Assembly (NCBI GenBank): GCA_005239635.1
Contig: SBBQ01000059.1
Span: 1 to 43,785 of the forward strand
Length of the DNA stretch: 43,785 nt
DNA from: Uliginosibacterium gangwonense
GTDB taxonomy: Bacteria > Pseudomonadota > Gammaproteobacteria > Burkholderiales > Rhodocyclaceae
Direction: 5' to 3'
Position 1 is the stretch's first letter; each line of letters opens with the position of its first letter. A model generated the notes under the pieces. The model was not told where the DNA came from. It saw nothing but the letters and a program-made list of their open reading frames with translations, and did not search any database. Shown piece by piece: positions 28,845 through 36,763 of the stretch. The position numbers and the translations under genes are program-made.

Positions 28845-28880
28845 AAACAATAAGGCCCGCATATGCGGGCCTTATTGTTT
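28845..28880. terminator. Perfect 36-bp palindromic terminator between ppc and the algR-type gene
   Basis: Arms AAACAATAAGGCCCGC (28845-28860) and its exact complement (28865-28880) flank ATAT, itself self-complementary. The GC-rich stem core ends in T-rich sequence (CTTATTGTTT) on the plus strand and, by symmetry, on the minus strand. It serves two convergent genes. An octamer copy lies 12 bases to the left (28826). Confidence 0.85.
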
Positions 28881-28898
28881 CATATATAGAAGAACATA

Positions 28899-29690
28899 TT
28901 AGCTGCCACACAATTGCTTAACGTTTGCCCATTGTCGACGACTCACAGGCAAATGTTCAGTTAAGCCATGCAATACGACCTCCCAGTGTGCCTCACCCTC
29001 AAAGTTACTCCGCTCAAAACCCGCAACAGCTTGGCGTGCCACTAAGCAATTTCGGTGTATGCGCATGAAACGTTCGCCAAACTCTTGTTCTAGCGCCACT
29101 AAAGATTCTTCCAGCAAATACTCACGCTCGGCAGTGCGGGCCACAACGTATTTTTGCTCAGCCTTGAGATACAGCACATCGCTCACGTTAAACAACAAAA
29201 TGCGGCCACGTTCTGTACAGGAAAGCTGGCGACGCGCATCCGGGTTGATCTGCAACAGCTGGCTGCGGCTCAGCGGCGCACTTTGCGCCGCTTTGATGAG
29301 CGCCGCTTGCAAACGCGCTAAGCGCACGGGCTTCATCAAATAATCAATCGCGTTTAGCTCAAAAGCTTGCACCGCGTATTGATCGTACGCCGTACAAAAG
29401 ACCACGCCAGGTGGCTGCGCCAAGCCTGAAAGATGCGTTGCCAATTCAATGCCCTCCATGCCGGGCATGCGAATATCTAGCAGTGCAACTTGCACGGGCA
29501 AACCCTCTGCTGCTTGCTCAATCGCCTGTAATGCGTCTGCACCGTTATCCGCCTCTCCGACAATGATGCTCGGCAGCTCAGGCATCAAATCTTCCAACAA
29601 TGCTCTCAGTCGCAAGCGTGCTGGCGCCTCGTCATCTACGATAAACACGCGCAAGGGGGACTCAGCCGTAATCGACGGCACAGCGCTCAT
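28899..29690 (-). CDS. LytTR-family response regulator (AlgR/LytR type)
   Basis: A 263-residue protein. The receiver domain (about 12-135) has the acidic pair in FIVDDEAPARLRL, the phospho-acceptor Asp in VALLDIRMPGMEG and Lys in YLMKPV. The C-terminal LytTR DNA-binding domain includes VLYLKAEQKYVVART and RFMRIHRNCLVAR. AlgR-type regulators control alginate, pili or other surface traits. It overlaps the kinase gene by 4 bases (ATGA), so the two are coupled and should work together. Confidence 0.92.
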   Translation of the reverse strand: MSAVPSITAESPLRVFIVDDEAPARLRLRALLEDLMPELPSIIVGEADNGADALQAIEQAAEGLPVQVALLDIRMPGMEGIELATHLSGLAQPPGVVFCTAYDQYAVQAFELNAIDYLMKPVRLARLQAALIKAAQSAPLSRSQLLQINPDARRQLSCTERGRILLFNVSDVLYLKAEQKYVVARTAEREYLLEESLVALEQEFGERFMRIHRNCLVARQAVAGFERSNFEGEAHWEVVLHGLTEHLPVSRRQWANVKQLCGS

Positions 29691-30703
29691 GCTGAGGCTC
29701 CAGTCGTTTTGCCAACATCATGGCGTAGCGGCAATTGAATCGTCACCTGATAACACAGGTCTGTGCCTTGCGTACCCGGCAGCGCAGCAATCACGCGTGC
29801 TTCGAGTCGTGCCTCTAGGTCATAAAAAAGCATCAAGCGCTCCCGAATATTTTCTAGCGCCATACGATTGCCCGCCGATGAAGCATCGCCATAAAACGGG
29901 TTGGTAATCTGCAATGCCATTTCGCCCGCATCCGCCGCAATACGCACCACGATTAGTCCCGGCGCAGTGCCAGGCTCAATACCGTGGTAAACGGCATTTT
30001 CGAGCAGCGGCTGCAGCATTAATGGCGGAATATAAGCCTCTGGTGGCATTTGCTCGACTTGCCACTGCACCAGCAGGCGCTCGCCCAAACGCAACTTCTC
30101 AAGCTCCAGATACTGCCGACATAAGGCAATCTCGCCTCCCAGCTGGGTAAGGTCGGTGTTTTCACGCATCAGCGCACGAAACAAATCACTCATTTCTTCA
30201 AGCGCTTGTTCGGCTCGCCGTGGGTCAGAACGAATTGTTCCTAACACCGCATTAATGCTATTAAATAGAAAATGAGGACGAATTCGGGCAGTGAGTGCCA
30301 TGAGACGCGCTTCGGCCAAAGCCGGGGTATAGGCCCGCTGCTGTATCCAGAAGTACGCCAGTGTTGCCACTGCAGCAAACGCGCTCCAACCTATCGCTCT
30401 AGGCAGATCAAGCGGCCCCAGCATGTACGACAGCATAAGGTTGCACACTAACCCACCTGCCACAGCCACTAACACACACCAAACTACGCGCGCCACTGTC
30501 ATCGAGCCTCGCAGCAAGGGCGCTAGCAAATAGAGTAACAATGCAGACAACATGAGCGGCAGTTCGACCCGGGCTGCCATCGCCAACATTTCTTGTGAAA
30601 GCGTGGACCAAGACTGGTTGCGCACGAGCACAGCCAGCACCATGAGCAAGTTAATGAGCAGCAACAAACGGAGCTGCACACCTAAATTGCGGAAGTCAGG
30701 CAT
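29687..30703 (-). CDS. LytS/AlgZ-type sensor histidine kinase
   Basis: From the ATG at 30703 (MPDFRNLGVQLRLLLLINLL) the protein is about 338 residues. An ATG at 30724 is possible, and the frame is open to 30904, but that extension would cover the 12-bp repeat array. Four membrane segments are followed by the His-kinase domain with the phosphorylated His in ARIRPHFLFNSINAV and an ATPase domain with LMLQPLLENAVYHGIEP and MALENIRERLMLFY. No separate sensor domain is visible; the membrane part likely senses the signal. Confidence 0.88.
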   Translation of the reverse strand: MPDFRNLGVQLRLLLLINLLMVLAVLVRNQSWSTLSQEMLAMAARVELPLMLSALLLYLLAPLLRGSMTVARVVWCVLVAVAGGLVCNLMLSYMLGPLDLPRAIGWSAFAAVATLAYFWIQQRAYTPALAEARLMALTARIRPHFLFNSINAVLGTIRSDPRRAEQALEEMSDLFRALMRENTDLTQLGGEIALCRQYLELEKLRLGERLLVQWQVEQMPPEAYIPPLMLQPLLENAVYHGIEPGTAPGLIVVRIAADAGEMALQITNPFYGDASSAGNRMALENIRERLMLFYDLEARLEARVIAALPGTQGTDLCYQVTIQLPLRHDVGKTTGASA

Positions 30704-30770
30704 TTGGTCGCCACCCGCCCGCATGAATTGGGAAGACGGTGCTCGCCCCCTTTCAGGCGGCCTTTGGCGC

Positions 30771-30803
30771 GACTTTTGGTCCGACTTTTGGCCTGACTTT
30801 TGG
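30771..30803. promoter_or_regulatory. Three direct repeats with 12-bp period upstream of the kinase–regulator operon
   Basis: GACTTTTGG (CCAAAAGTC on the minus strand) occurs at 30771-30779, 30783-30791 and 30795-30803, separated by 3 bases. The repeats lie 68-100 bases upstream of the kinase ATG in the gap shared with argH. Regulators with LytTR domains bind direct repeats roughly one helical turn apart, so autoregulatory binding is plausible but unproven. Confidence 0.5.
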
Positions 30804-31000
30804 CTTATACTGCCCACGTTTCCCAGCTCCTTGAATGTCCCCGCACAACAAGGGGCCTGGCCAGACGTAATTTGCGTGCGCTGCGTCAATCCGCAACCCA
30901 CCAAACCGTTCAGCGGCTAACAGAATGACTGAGGGCTTTATCGCCCTCGCTAGTCGCGCAACATACCGCATACCGTATCAGATTTCTTCGCATTCCGATT

Positions 31001-32410
31001 ATGTCAGAACCTCAAACCTCTTCTACTCAGAACGACACCAACAAAGCCTGGTCGGGTCGTTTTTCTGAACCCGTCTCCGATCTGGTGAAGCGCTACACCG
31101 CAAGCGTCTTCTTCGACCAGCGCATGTGGCGCCAAGATATTCGCGGCTCATTGGCGCATGCTGCCATGTTGGCCAAACAGGGCATTATCGGCGAGAACGA
31201 TTTGGCCGATATTCGCCGCGGCATGGCACAGATTACGCAAGAGATTGAAACAGGTCAGTTCAACTGGAACCTGGATGACGAAGACGTTCATCTGAATATT
31301 GAGAAGCGCCTCACGGCGCTCGTGGGCGATGCAGGCAAGCGTCTGCACACCGGTCGTTCACGTAACGACCAAGTTGCAACGGACATTCGTCTGTGGCTGC
31401 GAGATGAGATTGATCTCATTCTGGAACGCCTACTCGCCTACCGCCAAGCGCTGCTCAACCTCGCGGAACAGCACGCCGCCACTCCAATGCCGGGGTTTAC
31501 ACATCTGCAAGTTGCGCAGCCCATTACCTTTGGTCATCACTTACTTGCCTACTTTGAAATGGCAAGCCGCGACGCAACCCGCCTACAAGACTGCCGCGCA
31601 CGCATGAACCGTCTGCCGCTGGGCAGCGCCGCACTGGCTGGCACCAGCTACCCAATTGACCGTGAATTTGTAGCGCGTGACCTTGGCTTTGATGGCGTTT
31701 GCGAAAACTCGCTCGACGCAGTCAGTGATCGTGACTTTGCCATCGAGTTCTGCGCTGCTGCTGCATTGGCAATGACGCATCTTTCACGCCTGTCTGAAGA
31801 ATTGATTTTGTGGATGAGCCCGCGCATCGGCTTTATCGATTTGGCCGACCGTTTCTGCACCGGTTCGTCGATCATGCCGCAAAAGAAAAATCCGGACGTG
31901 CCTGAACTCGCCCGCGGCAAAACAGGCCGCGTCAATGGCCACTTAATTGGTTTGCTCACGTTGATGAAAGGCCAGCCTTTGGCCTACAACAAAGACAACC
32001 AAGAAGACAAAGAACCGCTGTTTGATACCGCTGACACCTTGCGCGACACCCTCACCATTTTTGCCGACATGATTGGCGGCATTCGTGTAAAAGCTGACGC
32101 GATGCGCGCAGCACTCAAACTCGGCTTCGCCACCGCCACAGACCTAGCCGACTATTTGGTGAAAAAAGGCCTGCCCTTCCGCGATGCGCACGAGGCTGTT
32201 GCACTTGCCGTACGCGCAGCAGAACAGCGTGGCTGCGATATTGCAGACTTGTCGCTGGCCGACTTGCAAGCGTTCTCACCGCTGATTACCGATGATGCGT
32301 TTAGCGTACTCACTATCGAAGGCTCACTCGCCTCACGCAACCACATTGGTGGCACTGCGCCCGAAGCGGTACGTGCCGCCATCGTGCGCGCCCGAGCGAA
32401 GCTCGCTTAA
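31001..32410 (+). CDS. argH: Argininosuccinate lyase
   Basis: A 469-residue fumarase/aspartase superfamily enzyme that releases fumarate to give arginine. [19 protein letters not shown] at the start, [18 protein letters not shown], the [13 protein letters not shown] region and the signature loop [12 protein letters not shown] with catalytic Ser are intact. It is divergent from the two-component pair and 14 bases upstream of the kinase gene. Confidence 0.98.
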   Translation: MSEPQTSSTQNDTNKAWSGRFSEPVSDLVKRYTASVFFDQRMWRQDIRGSLAHAAMLAKQGIIGENDLADIRRGMAQITQEIETGQFNWNLDDEDVHLNIEKRLTALVGDAGKRLHTGRSRNDQVATDIRLWLRDEIDLILERLLAYRQALLNLAEQHAATPMPGFTHLQVAQPITFGHHLLAYFEMASRDATRLQDCRARMNRLPLGSAALAGTSYPIDREFVARDLGFDGVCENSLDAVSDRDFAIEFCAAAALAMTHLSRLSEELILWMSPRIGFIDLADRFCTGSSIMPQKKNPDVPELARGKTGRVNGHLIGLLTLMKGQPLAYNKDNQEDKEPLFDTADTLRDTLTIFADMIGGIRVKADAMRAALKLGFATATDLADYLVKKGLPFRDAHEAVALAVRAAEQRGCDIADLSLADLQAFSPLITDDAFSVLTIEGSLASRNHIGGTAPEAVRAAIVRARAKLA

Positions 32411-32424
32411 GGCCACAAGAATAC

Positions 32425-33774
32425 GTGGACACCTCAACCACACCTATGCCCCCACCGGCGCCGGCGGATGCCAATACGGCAGCGCCGCGCCAAATCGGAC
32501 GTTACGATGTTCGAAAGCTATTAGGCCTCGGTGCAACCAGCCGCGTGTGGTTAGCCTACGATCCGTTGGCCGAGCGTGAAGTCGCTATCAAACAGATTTT
32601 GCCGCACGTTCTAAAAGACAACACACGTGGCAAGTTGTACCGGCATTTGTTGGTGAACGAAGCCTCACTCGCCGGCAAACTGATTCATCCACACATTGCG
32701 CAAATTTACGATGCCGCGGTAGAAGGCGATGACGCCTATATCGTGGTTGAATACGTGCCGGGCGGCACACTCGAACAGTTCAGTTCGCGCGGCAAACTAC
32801 TGCCGCCTTCGCGCGTGGTTGAACTCATGTTCAAATGCACGCGCGCACTGGACTACGCGTTTCGCAATAACGTCACGCATCGCGACATTAAGCCTGCAAA
32901 TATTTTGCTGTCCGGTAATGGCGATATCAAAATCTCAGACTTTGGTGCGGCGCTATTCTCTAGCAACGACATGACGCAAGTAGCCGGCGTCGGTAGTCCT
33001 GCCTATATGTCGCCGCAGCAAGTACGCGAAATGCCGCTCAATCATCAAACCGACATTTATTCGCTCGGCGTGGTGATGTATCAATTGCTTACCGGCCAAT
33101 TGCCCTTCACCGCCAGCAACAACTACTCCATGGTGTACCAAATTACACATGTGGAGCCGCCGCCGCCATCGGCCTACCGCCCCGACATTCCATCGAGTTT
33201 AGATGCCATCGTGGCGCGCGCCATGAACAAACAACTCGAAGGCCGTTATGCAACGTGGTCTGAGTTTTCGCATGACTTGGCGCATGCCTTTCGCAACCGC
33301 GCACTCAACCAGAACGCAGAGGAAGAGAGCGGCCCTGAGCGTTTAAGAATTCTGCGCGGCATGGGGTTTTTTGCAGACTTCGGCGAAGCTGAACTTTCAG
33401 AAGTTTCGCGTACCTGCGACATCGAACGCGTTGGCAGTGGTACAGCGATCTTGCGCGACGGCGACAATGGCCAAGACTTTTACATCATCGCTGAAGGTGA
33501 AGTTTTAGTTACTAAGCGAGGCTGCGTGTTGGGCGCGCTCATGCCAGACGATTCTTTCGGCGAGATGGCGCTGTTCTCGCGCGACGAAGAAGCGCATCGC
33601 GCAGACATTACCGCTCGCACCGAATGCACCCTCATTAAGCTCAATGAAGAGGCCTTGCAGCATGTTTCAGTGAGTTGTCGCATGCAGTTTTATTTTGCGT
33701 TTCTGCACACCATGTCAGAACGCCTAAATCAGGCCAACCACCGCATTGCCACACTCATGGGCAGTAACCGCTAA
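32425..33774 (+). CDS. Ser/Thr protein kinase fused to a C-terminal cyclic-nucleotide-binding domain
   Basis: A 449-residue protein from the GTG at 32425. After a Pro-rich N-terminus comes a Hanks-type kinase (about 28-290): glycine loop LLGLGATSRVW, Lys in VAIKQI, VTHRDIKPANILL with catalytic Asp, DFGAAL, and an APE-equivalent in GSPAYMSPQQV. A cNMP-binding or CRP-like domain follows (about 310-440) with GDNGQDFYIIAEGEVLV and the phosphate-cassette-like FGEMALFSRDEEAHRADITA. No membrane segment is visible. This is a PKG-like combination with the domains in reverse order. The cassette keeps Gly-Glu and Arg, so ligand binding is possible; ligand and targets are unknown. Confidence 0.9.
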   Translation: MDTSTTPMPPPAPADANTAAPRQIGRYDVRKLLGLGATSRVWLAYDPLAEREVAIKQILPHVLKDNTRGKLYRHLLVNEASLAGKLIHPHIAQIYDAAVEGDDAYIVVEYVPGGTLEQFSSRGKLLPPSRVVELMFKCTRALDYAFRNNVTHRDIKPANILLSGNGDIKISDFGAALFSSNDMTQVAGVGSPAYMSPQQVREMPLNHQTDIYSLGVVMYQLLTGQLPFTASNNYSMVYQITHVEPPPPSAYRPDIPSSLDAIVARAMNKQLEGRYATWSEFSHDLAHAFRNRALNQNAEEESGPERLRILRGMGFFADFGEAELSEVSRTCDIERVGSGTAILRDGDNGQDFYIIAEGEVLVTKRGCVLGALMPDDSFGEMALFSRDEEAHRADITARTECTLIKLNEEALQHVSVSCRMQFYFAFLHTMSERLNQANHRIATLMGSNR

Positions 33775-33785
33775 CGTTTCACACC

Positions 33786-34697
33786 ATGCATCATTCTATT
33801 TTTACGCCTGAGTTGGCGGCCGTACTCGGCGACGCTTTTGGCGACGACTTTGCACCAACCACCATTTCTGCTTGTAGCGGCGGCTCAATCCATCATACTT
33901 GGCAACTATCAGATGGCAAACGTCAGGTATTCGTTAAACGTAATGCCCCCCAAGCGCTGCCGCAATTTGAAGCCGAAGCCGCAGGCTTAAACGCCATCGC
34001 GCGCGCGCAAGCATTCCGCACCCCGCAAGTGTATGGCGCTGGACAGGATTCAGCCGGCGCTTTTTTGGCCATGGAGTTTTTGGCGCTAACACCCATTGGC
34101 AAAGGCCACGATGCTGCGCTCTTTGCTGAAGCGCTCGCACGTATGCATCGAATGCAAGGGTCGCGCTTTGGCTGGGAGGACGATAATTTTATTGGCAACA
34201 CGCCACAATCAAACAAGCCCCATGAAAGTTGGCCGCTGTTCTTTGCCAATGAACGCCTGCAGCCACAAATTGATTTGGCGCGTCAGCATGGCGCGTCGAG
34301 CAATTTGGTCCGCACTTGCCAATCACTTGCCGAACAGGTGCCATGCTTCTTTGTGGACTACACACCGCAACCTTCTTTGATCCACGGTGACCTCTGGTCA
34401 GGCAATGCCGCCATGGTTGAAGAGAATGGAGAACGCCTGCCGGTTATTTTTGACCCCGCCATTTACTACGGCGACCGCGAGGCCGACCTCGCGATGACTG
34501 AGTTGTTTGGCGGCTTTCCACTCGATTTTTATGCGCAGTACCGCGCTATCTACCCGCTCGATTCTGGCTACGAGCAACGCAAAACCCTATACAACCTGTA
34601 TCACATGCTTAATCACCTCAATCTCTTCGGCCTAGGCTATCTGTCGCAATGCGAGCGTATGGCCTCACAATTGCTGAGCTGGACACGCAATCAGTAG
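33786..34697 (+). CDS. Fructosamine-3-kinase family protein
   Basis: A 303-residue protein of the fructosamine/ketosamine-3-kinase family: GSIHHTWQLSDGKRQVFVKRN (ATP-binding Lys), FLALTPIG, the catalytic LIHGDLWSGNAAM and FDPAIYYGDREADLAMTELFGGF. It phosphorylates glycated amines for protein deglycation or a related small molecule. It starts 11 bases after the kinase gene. Four octamer copies lie within 230 bases of it (34095, 34191, 34243, 34316), the densest cluster in the window. Confidence 0.93.
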   Translation: MHHSIFTPELAAVLGDAFGDDFAPTTISACSGGSIHHTWQLSDGKRQVFVKRNAPQALPQFEAEAAGLNAIARAQAFRTPQVYGAGQDSAGAFLAMEFLALTPIGKGHDAALFAEALARMHRMQGSRFGWEDDNFIGNTPQSNKPHESWPLFFANERLQPQIDLARQHGASSNLVRTCQSLAEQVPCFFVDYTPQPSLIHGDLWSGNAAMVEENGERLPVIFDPAIYYGDREADLAMTELFGGFPLDFYAQYRAIYPLDSGYEQRKTLYNLYHMLNHLNLFGLGYLSQCERMASQLLSWTRNQ

Positions 34698-35182
34698 CTC
34701 CTCATACAAATCAAACTGCCTGCAAATAGAATGCCGCCGCTAGACATCTGTCTGATGGAATCCCTGTCTCCATTCTGTAAAATCGCGCCGCTACGCTTAA
34801 CAGCGCTAAAAGTATTAACGACACCCGATTGGTAATCACCGCGCTTTTCTGCGGATTGAATTCAGTCCAATACGACTAAAGTTGATCTGCCCCCAGGTGT
34901 GATACGCCTCACGGAATCTCTTGCGACAAGACGGTAACGTGTCGTACCTGAGGATGTTGATTTGGCGCGTACAGGTTTGAGATGGGTCTCTCTTACACAG
35001 CCCACTTAAACAACGCACACAAACGGCGTACTCAAGCAGCGCAACCACAGAACACAGCCATTAAATTGGCTAAAAGATTGCTTGCTAAGTGAGCGTGGGT
35101 GCTAAAGGTTAGCGGCACAACTGCTCATTGAGCCCATAAACACAAACCAAGATCACATAAAGATCGGTTAAGAAAAAACAAA
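34698..35182. other. 485-base gene-free region upstream of the exopolysaccharide locus
   Basis: No credible gene was seen; a 70-codon minus-strand frame at 34836-35048 has no family features. The region holds the sigma-54 promoter match at 35067-35082 and an interrupted inverted repeat CGACA (34924-34928) with TGTCG (34940-34944), about 125 bases further upstream, where an enhancer-type activator site would be expected. The sequence is more AT-rich than the neighbouring genes. Confidence 0.55.
35067..35082 (+). promoter_or_regulatory. Sigma-54 (-24/-12) promoter for the sugar transferase gene
   Basis: TGGCTAAAAGATTGCT matches the sigma-54 core TGGC-N7-TTGCW, with GG at 35068-35069 and GC at 35080-35081 separated by exactly 10 bases. 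A transcript would begin near 35093, leaving a 5' UTR of about 90 bases. The locus encodes PrsR, a sigma-54 activator, three genes downstream, which fits RpoN/PrsR control. Confidence 0.7.
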
Positions 35183-36568
35183 ATGGTTCGGGTATTCAAC
35201 CACTTCTTTCAAGTCAGCACGCTCGTTCGAGTTCTACTCGATACGTGCTTACTCATTATCGCAGCCGCATTGGCAATTGCATGGCGCGCACCAGAATGGT
35301 TCACGCTGCACGGCATTGGTGTCACCGCTGTCGTGTTTGCGGTAATCGTGACGCTCGCCATGAGCTTGGTCGGTATGTATGACACAGACCCCTACACAGG
35401 CCAATTACTCGGCATTGTTGGTCGTACCTTATTTGCATTTCTCATCGTGCTACCAATCTCCTACGGCTTAGCGATGTTGGTGCCGCAAAGCGAGCGGGCC
35501 TTGGGCGTGGTGAATGCGGGCACTGCTTTAGGATTGGGCGGCATGCTCGTCATGCGTGCGGCCAGCTACGCACGTAACGGCGAAGCCAGTTTATTCGCGC
35601 GTCGCGTACTCATTATGGGTGCAAGCCAACAAGCAGCGTCCGTAGTGCAGTCGCTACACGAGTGCGGCCCTGGCTTTCAAGTCGTAGGTTGCTTGCCCGC
35701 CGCCAGCGAAGACGAAGTTTCTGTTCAACCCTCTATGTTGCTGTCTCGCTCAGTGAGTTTGCGTGAATGGGTAGAACGACTGAACGTGAGTGAAGTTGTC
35801 GTGGCTGTACGCGAACGCCGCGGTGGCGCATTGCCGCTGCGCGAATTGCTCGACTGCAAATTAAGTGGCGTACAAGTCACCGACCAGGTTTCCTTTTTAG
35901 AACGCGTGCGTGGCCAAGTACATTTGGATTCACTGCGTGCGAGTTGGCTGATTTATGGCGATGGCTTCCGTCGTGGCACCACACGCAATATCGTTAAGCG
36001 TCTGTTTGACCTGAGCGCTAGCTTAGTGCTGTTAGTACTCACCGCACCACTCATGGCGCTCGCCGCTTTGGTTGTTTCGATGGAATCGCATGGCCCCATC
36101 ATCTATCGCCAAGAACGCGTTGGTCAGGGCGGTCGTACCTTCAATGTGCTCAAATTCCGCAGCATGTGCAACAATGCCGAGGCAGATGGCAAGCCGCGCT
36201 GGGCAGGTCAGAACGATAGTCGCGTTACGCGCTTTGGCAAATTCATGCGCAAAACCCGTATCGACGAACTACCGCAGCTGTTTAACGTGATTCGTGGCGA
36301 CATGAGCTTTGTTGGCCCACGTCCTGAGCGTCCCTTCTTTGTTGACCAACTCACCCGCGACATTCCATTCTACGCAGGTCGCCATAGCGTAAAGCCGGGC
36401 ATTACAGGCTGGGCACAAGTTAAGTATGCCTACGGCGCTTCGGTTGATGATGCCGTCGCCAAGCTGCAATACGACCTGTACTACGTTAAGAATCACACCG
36501 TCTTCCTAGACCTCATGATTCTGTTTCAAACGATTCGCGTAGTCCTCACCGGCCAAGGTGCCCGCTAA
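35183..36568 (+). CDS. Polyprenyl-phosphate sugar-1-phosphate transferase of the exopolysaccharide locus
   Basis: A 461-residue priming glycosyltransferase (EpsB-like, XrtA-locus type). Four N-terminal membrane segments precede a Rossmann-like region (RVLIMGASQQAASVVQSL), a further membrane helix (LSASLVLLVLTAPLMALAALV) and the bacterial sugar transferase domain (IYRQERVGQGGRTFNVLKFRSM, KTRIDELPQLFNVIRGDMSF, VGPRPERPFF). It moves a sugar phosphate onto undecaprenyl phosphate to begin polysaccharide repeat synthesis. The sugar cannot be told from sequence. A terminator follows, so it may be transcribed apart from prsK. Confidence 0.92.
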   Translation: MVRVFNHFFQVSTLVRVLLDTCLLIIAAALAIAWRAPEWFTLHGIGVTAVVFAVIVTLAMSLVGMYDTDPYTGQLLGIVGRTLFAFLIVLPISYGLAMLVPQSERALGVVNAGTALGLGGMLVMRAASYARNGEASLFARRVLIMGASQQAASVVQSLHECGPGFQVVGCLPAASEDEVSVQPSMLLSRSVSLREWVERLNVSEVVVAVRERRGGALPLRELLDCKLSGVQVTDQVSFLERVRGQVHLDSLRASWLIYGDGFRRGTTRNIVKRLFDLSASLVLLVLTAPLMALAALVVSMESHGPIIYRQERVGQGGRTFNVLKFRSMCNNAEADGKPRWAGQNDSRVTRFGKFMRKTRIDELPQLFNVIRGDMSFVGPRPERPFFVDQLTRDIPFYAGRHSVKPGITGWAQVKYAYGASVDDAVAKLQYDLYYVKNHTVFLDLMILFQTIRVVLTGQGAR

Positions 36569-36600
36569 ATCGCATTGGCAAAATTAGCGATGACTCAAGG

Positions 36601-36623
36601 AACGCACCCAAGGGTGCGTTTCT
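36601..36623 (+). terminator. Intrinsic terminator-like hairpin after the sugar transferase gene
   Basis: AACGCACCC (36601-36609) and GGGTGCGTT (36612-36620) form a perfect 9-bp stem with a minimal loop, followed by TCTCATTT, a weak T-rich tail. It lies 32 bases after the stop. An octamer copy lies between stop and hairpin at 36574. Confidence 0.7.
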
Positions 36624-36763
36624 CATTTAAAGCAGAAGTGATGGTCGTGGCACAATTCAGCTTACGGTGGCAACACCTTGCATGGCGCCGCCGCCTCAAC
36701 TGTCGCTCACAGGACCTATAGCCCACATGAAAACCTGGCGCCTCACAATGCGTGGCCTACAAC

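Noticed and set aside
29687-30904. Longer form of the sensor kinase starting at 30904
   Set aside because: The extra 67 residues are low-complexity Gln/Ser/Lys-rich and arise from the 12-bp DNA repeats; conserved membrane sequence begins after the ATG at 30703.
34836-35048. Small minus-strand gene in the gap before the sugar transferase
   Set aside because: Seventy codons with no family resemblance, no convincing ribosome site, and overlapping a region with promoter-like composition.
36648-36665. Sigma-54 promoter upstream of prsK (TGGCAC followed by GC)
   Set aside because: GG and GC are separated by 9 rather than 10 bases and the -12 element lacks TTGC.
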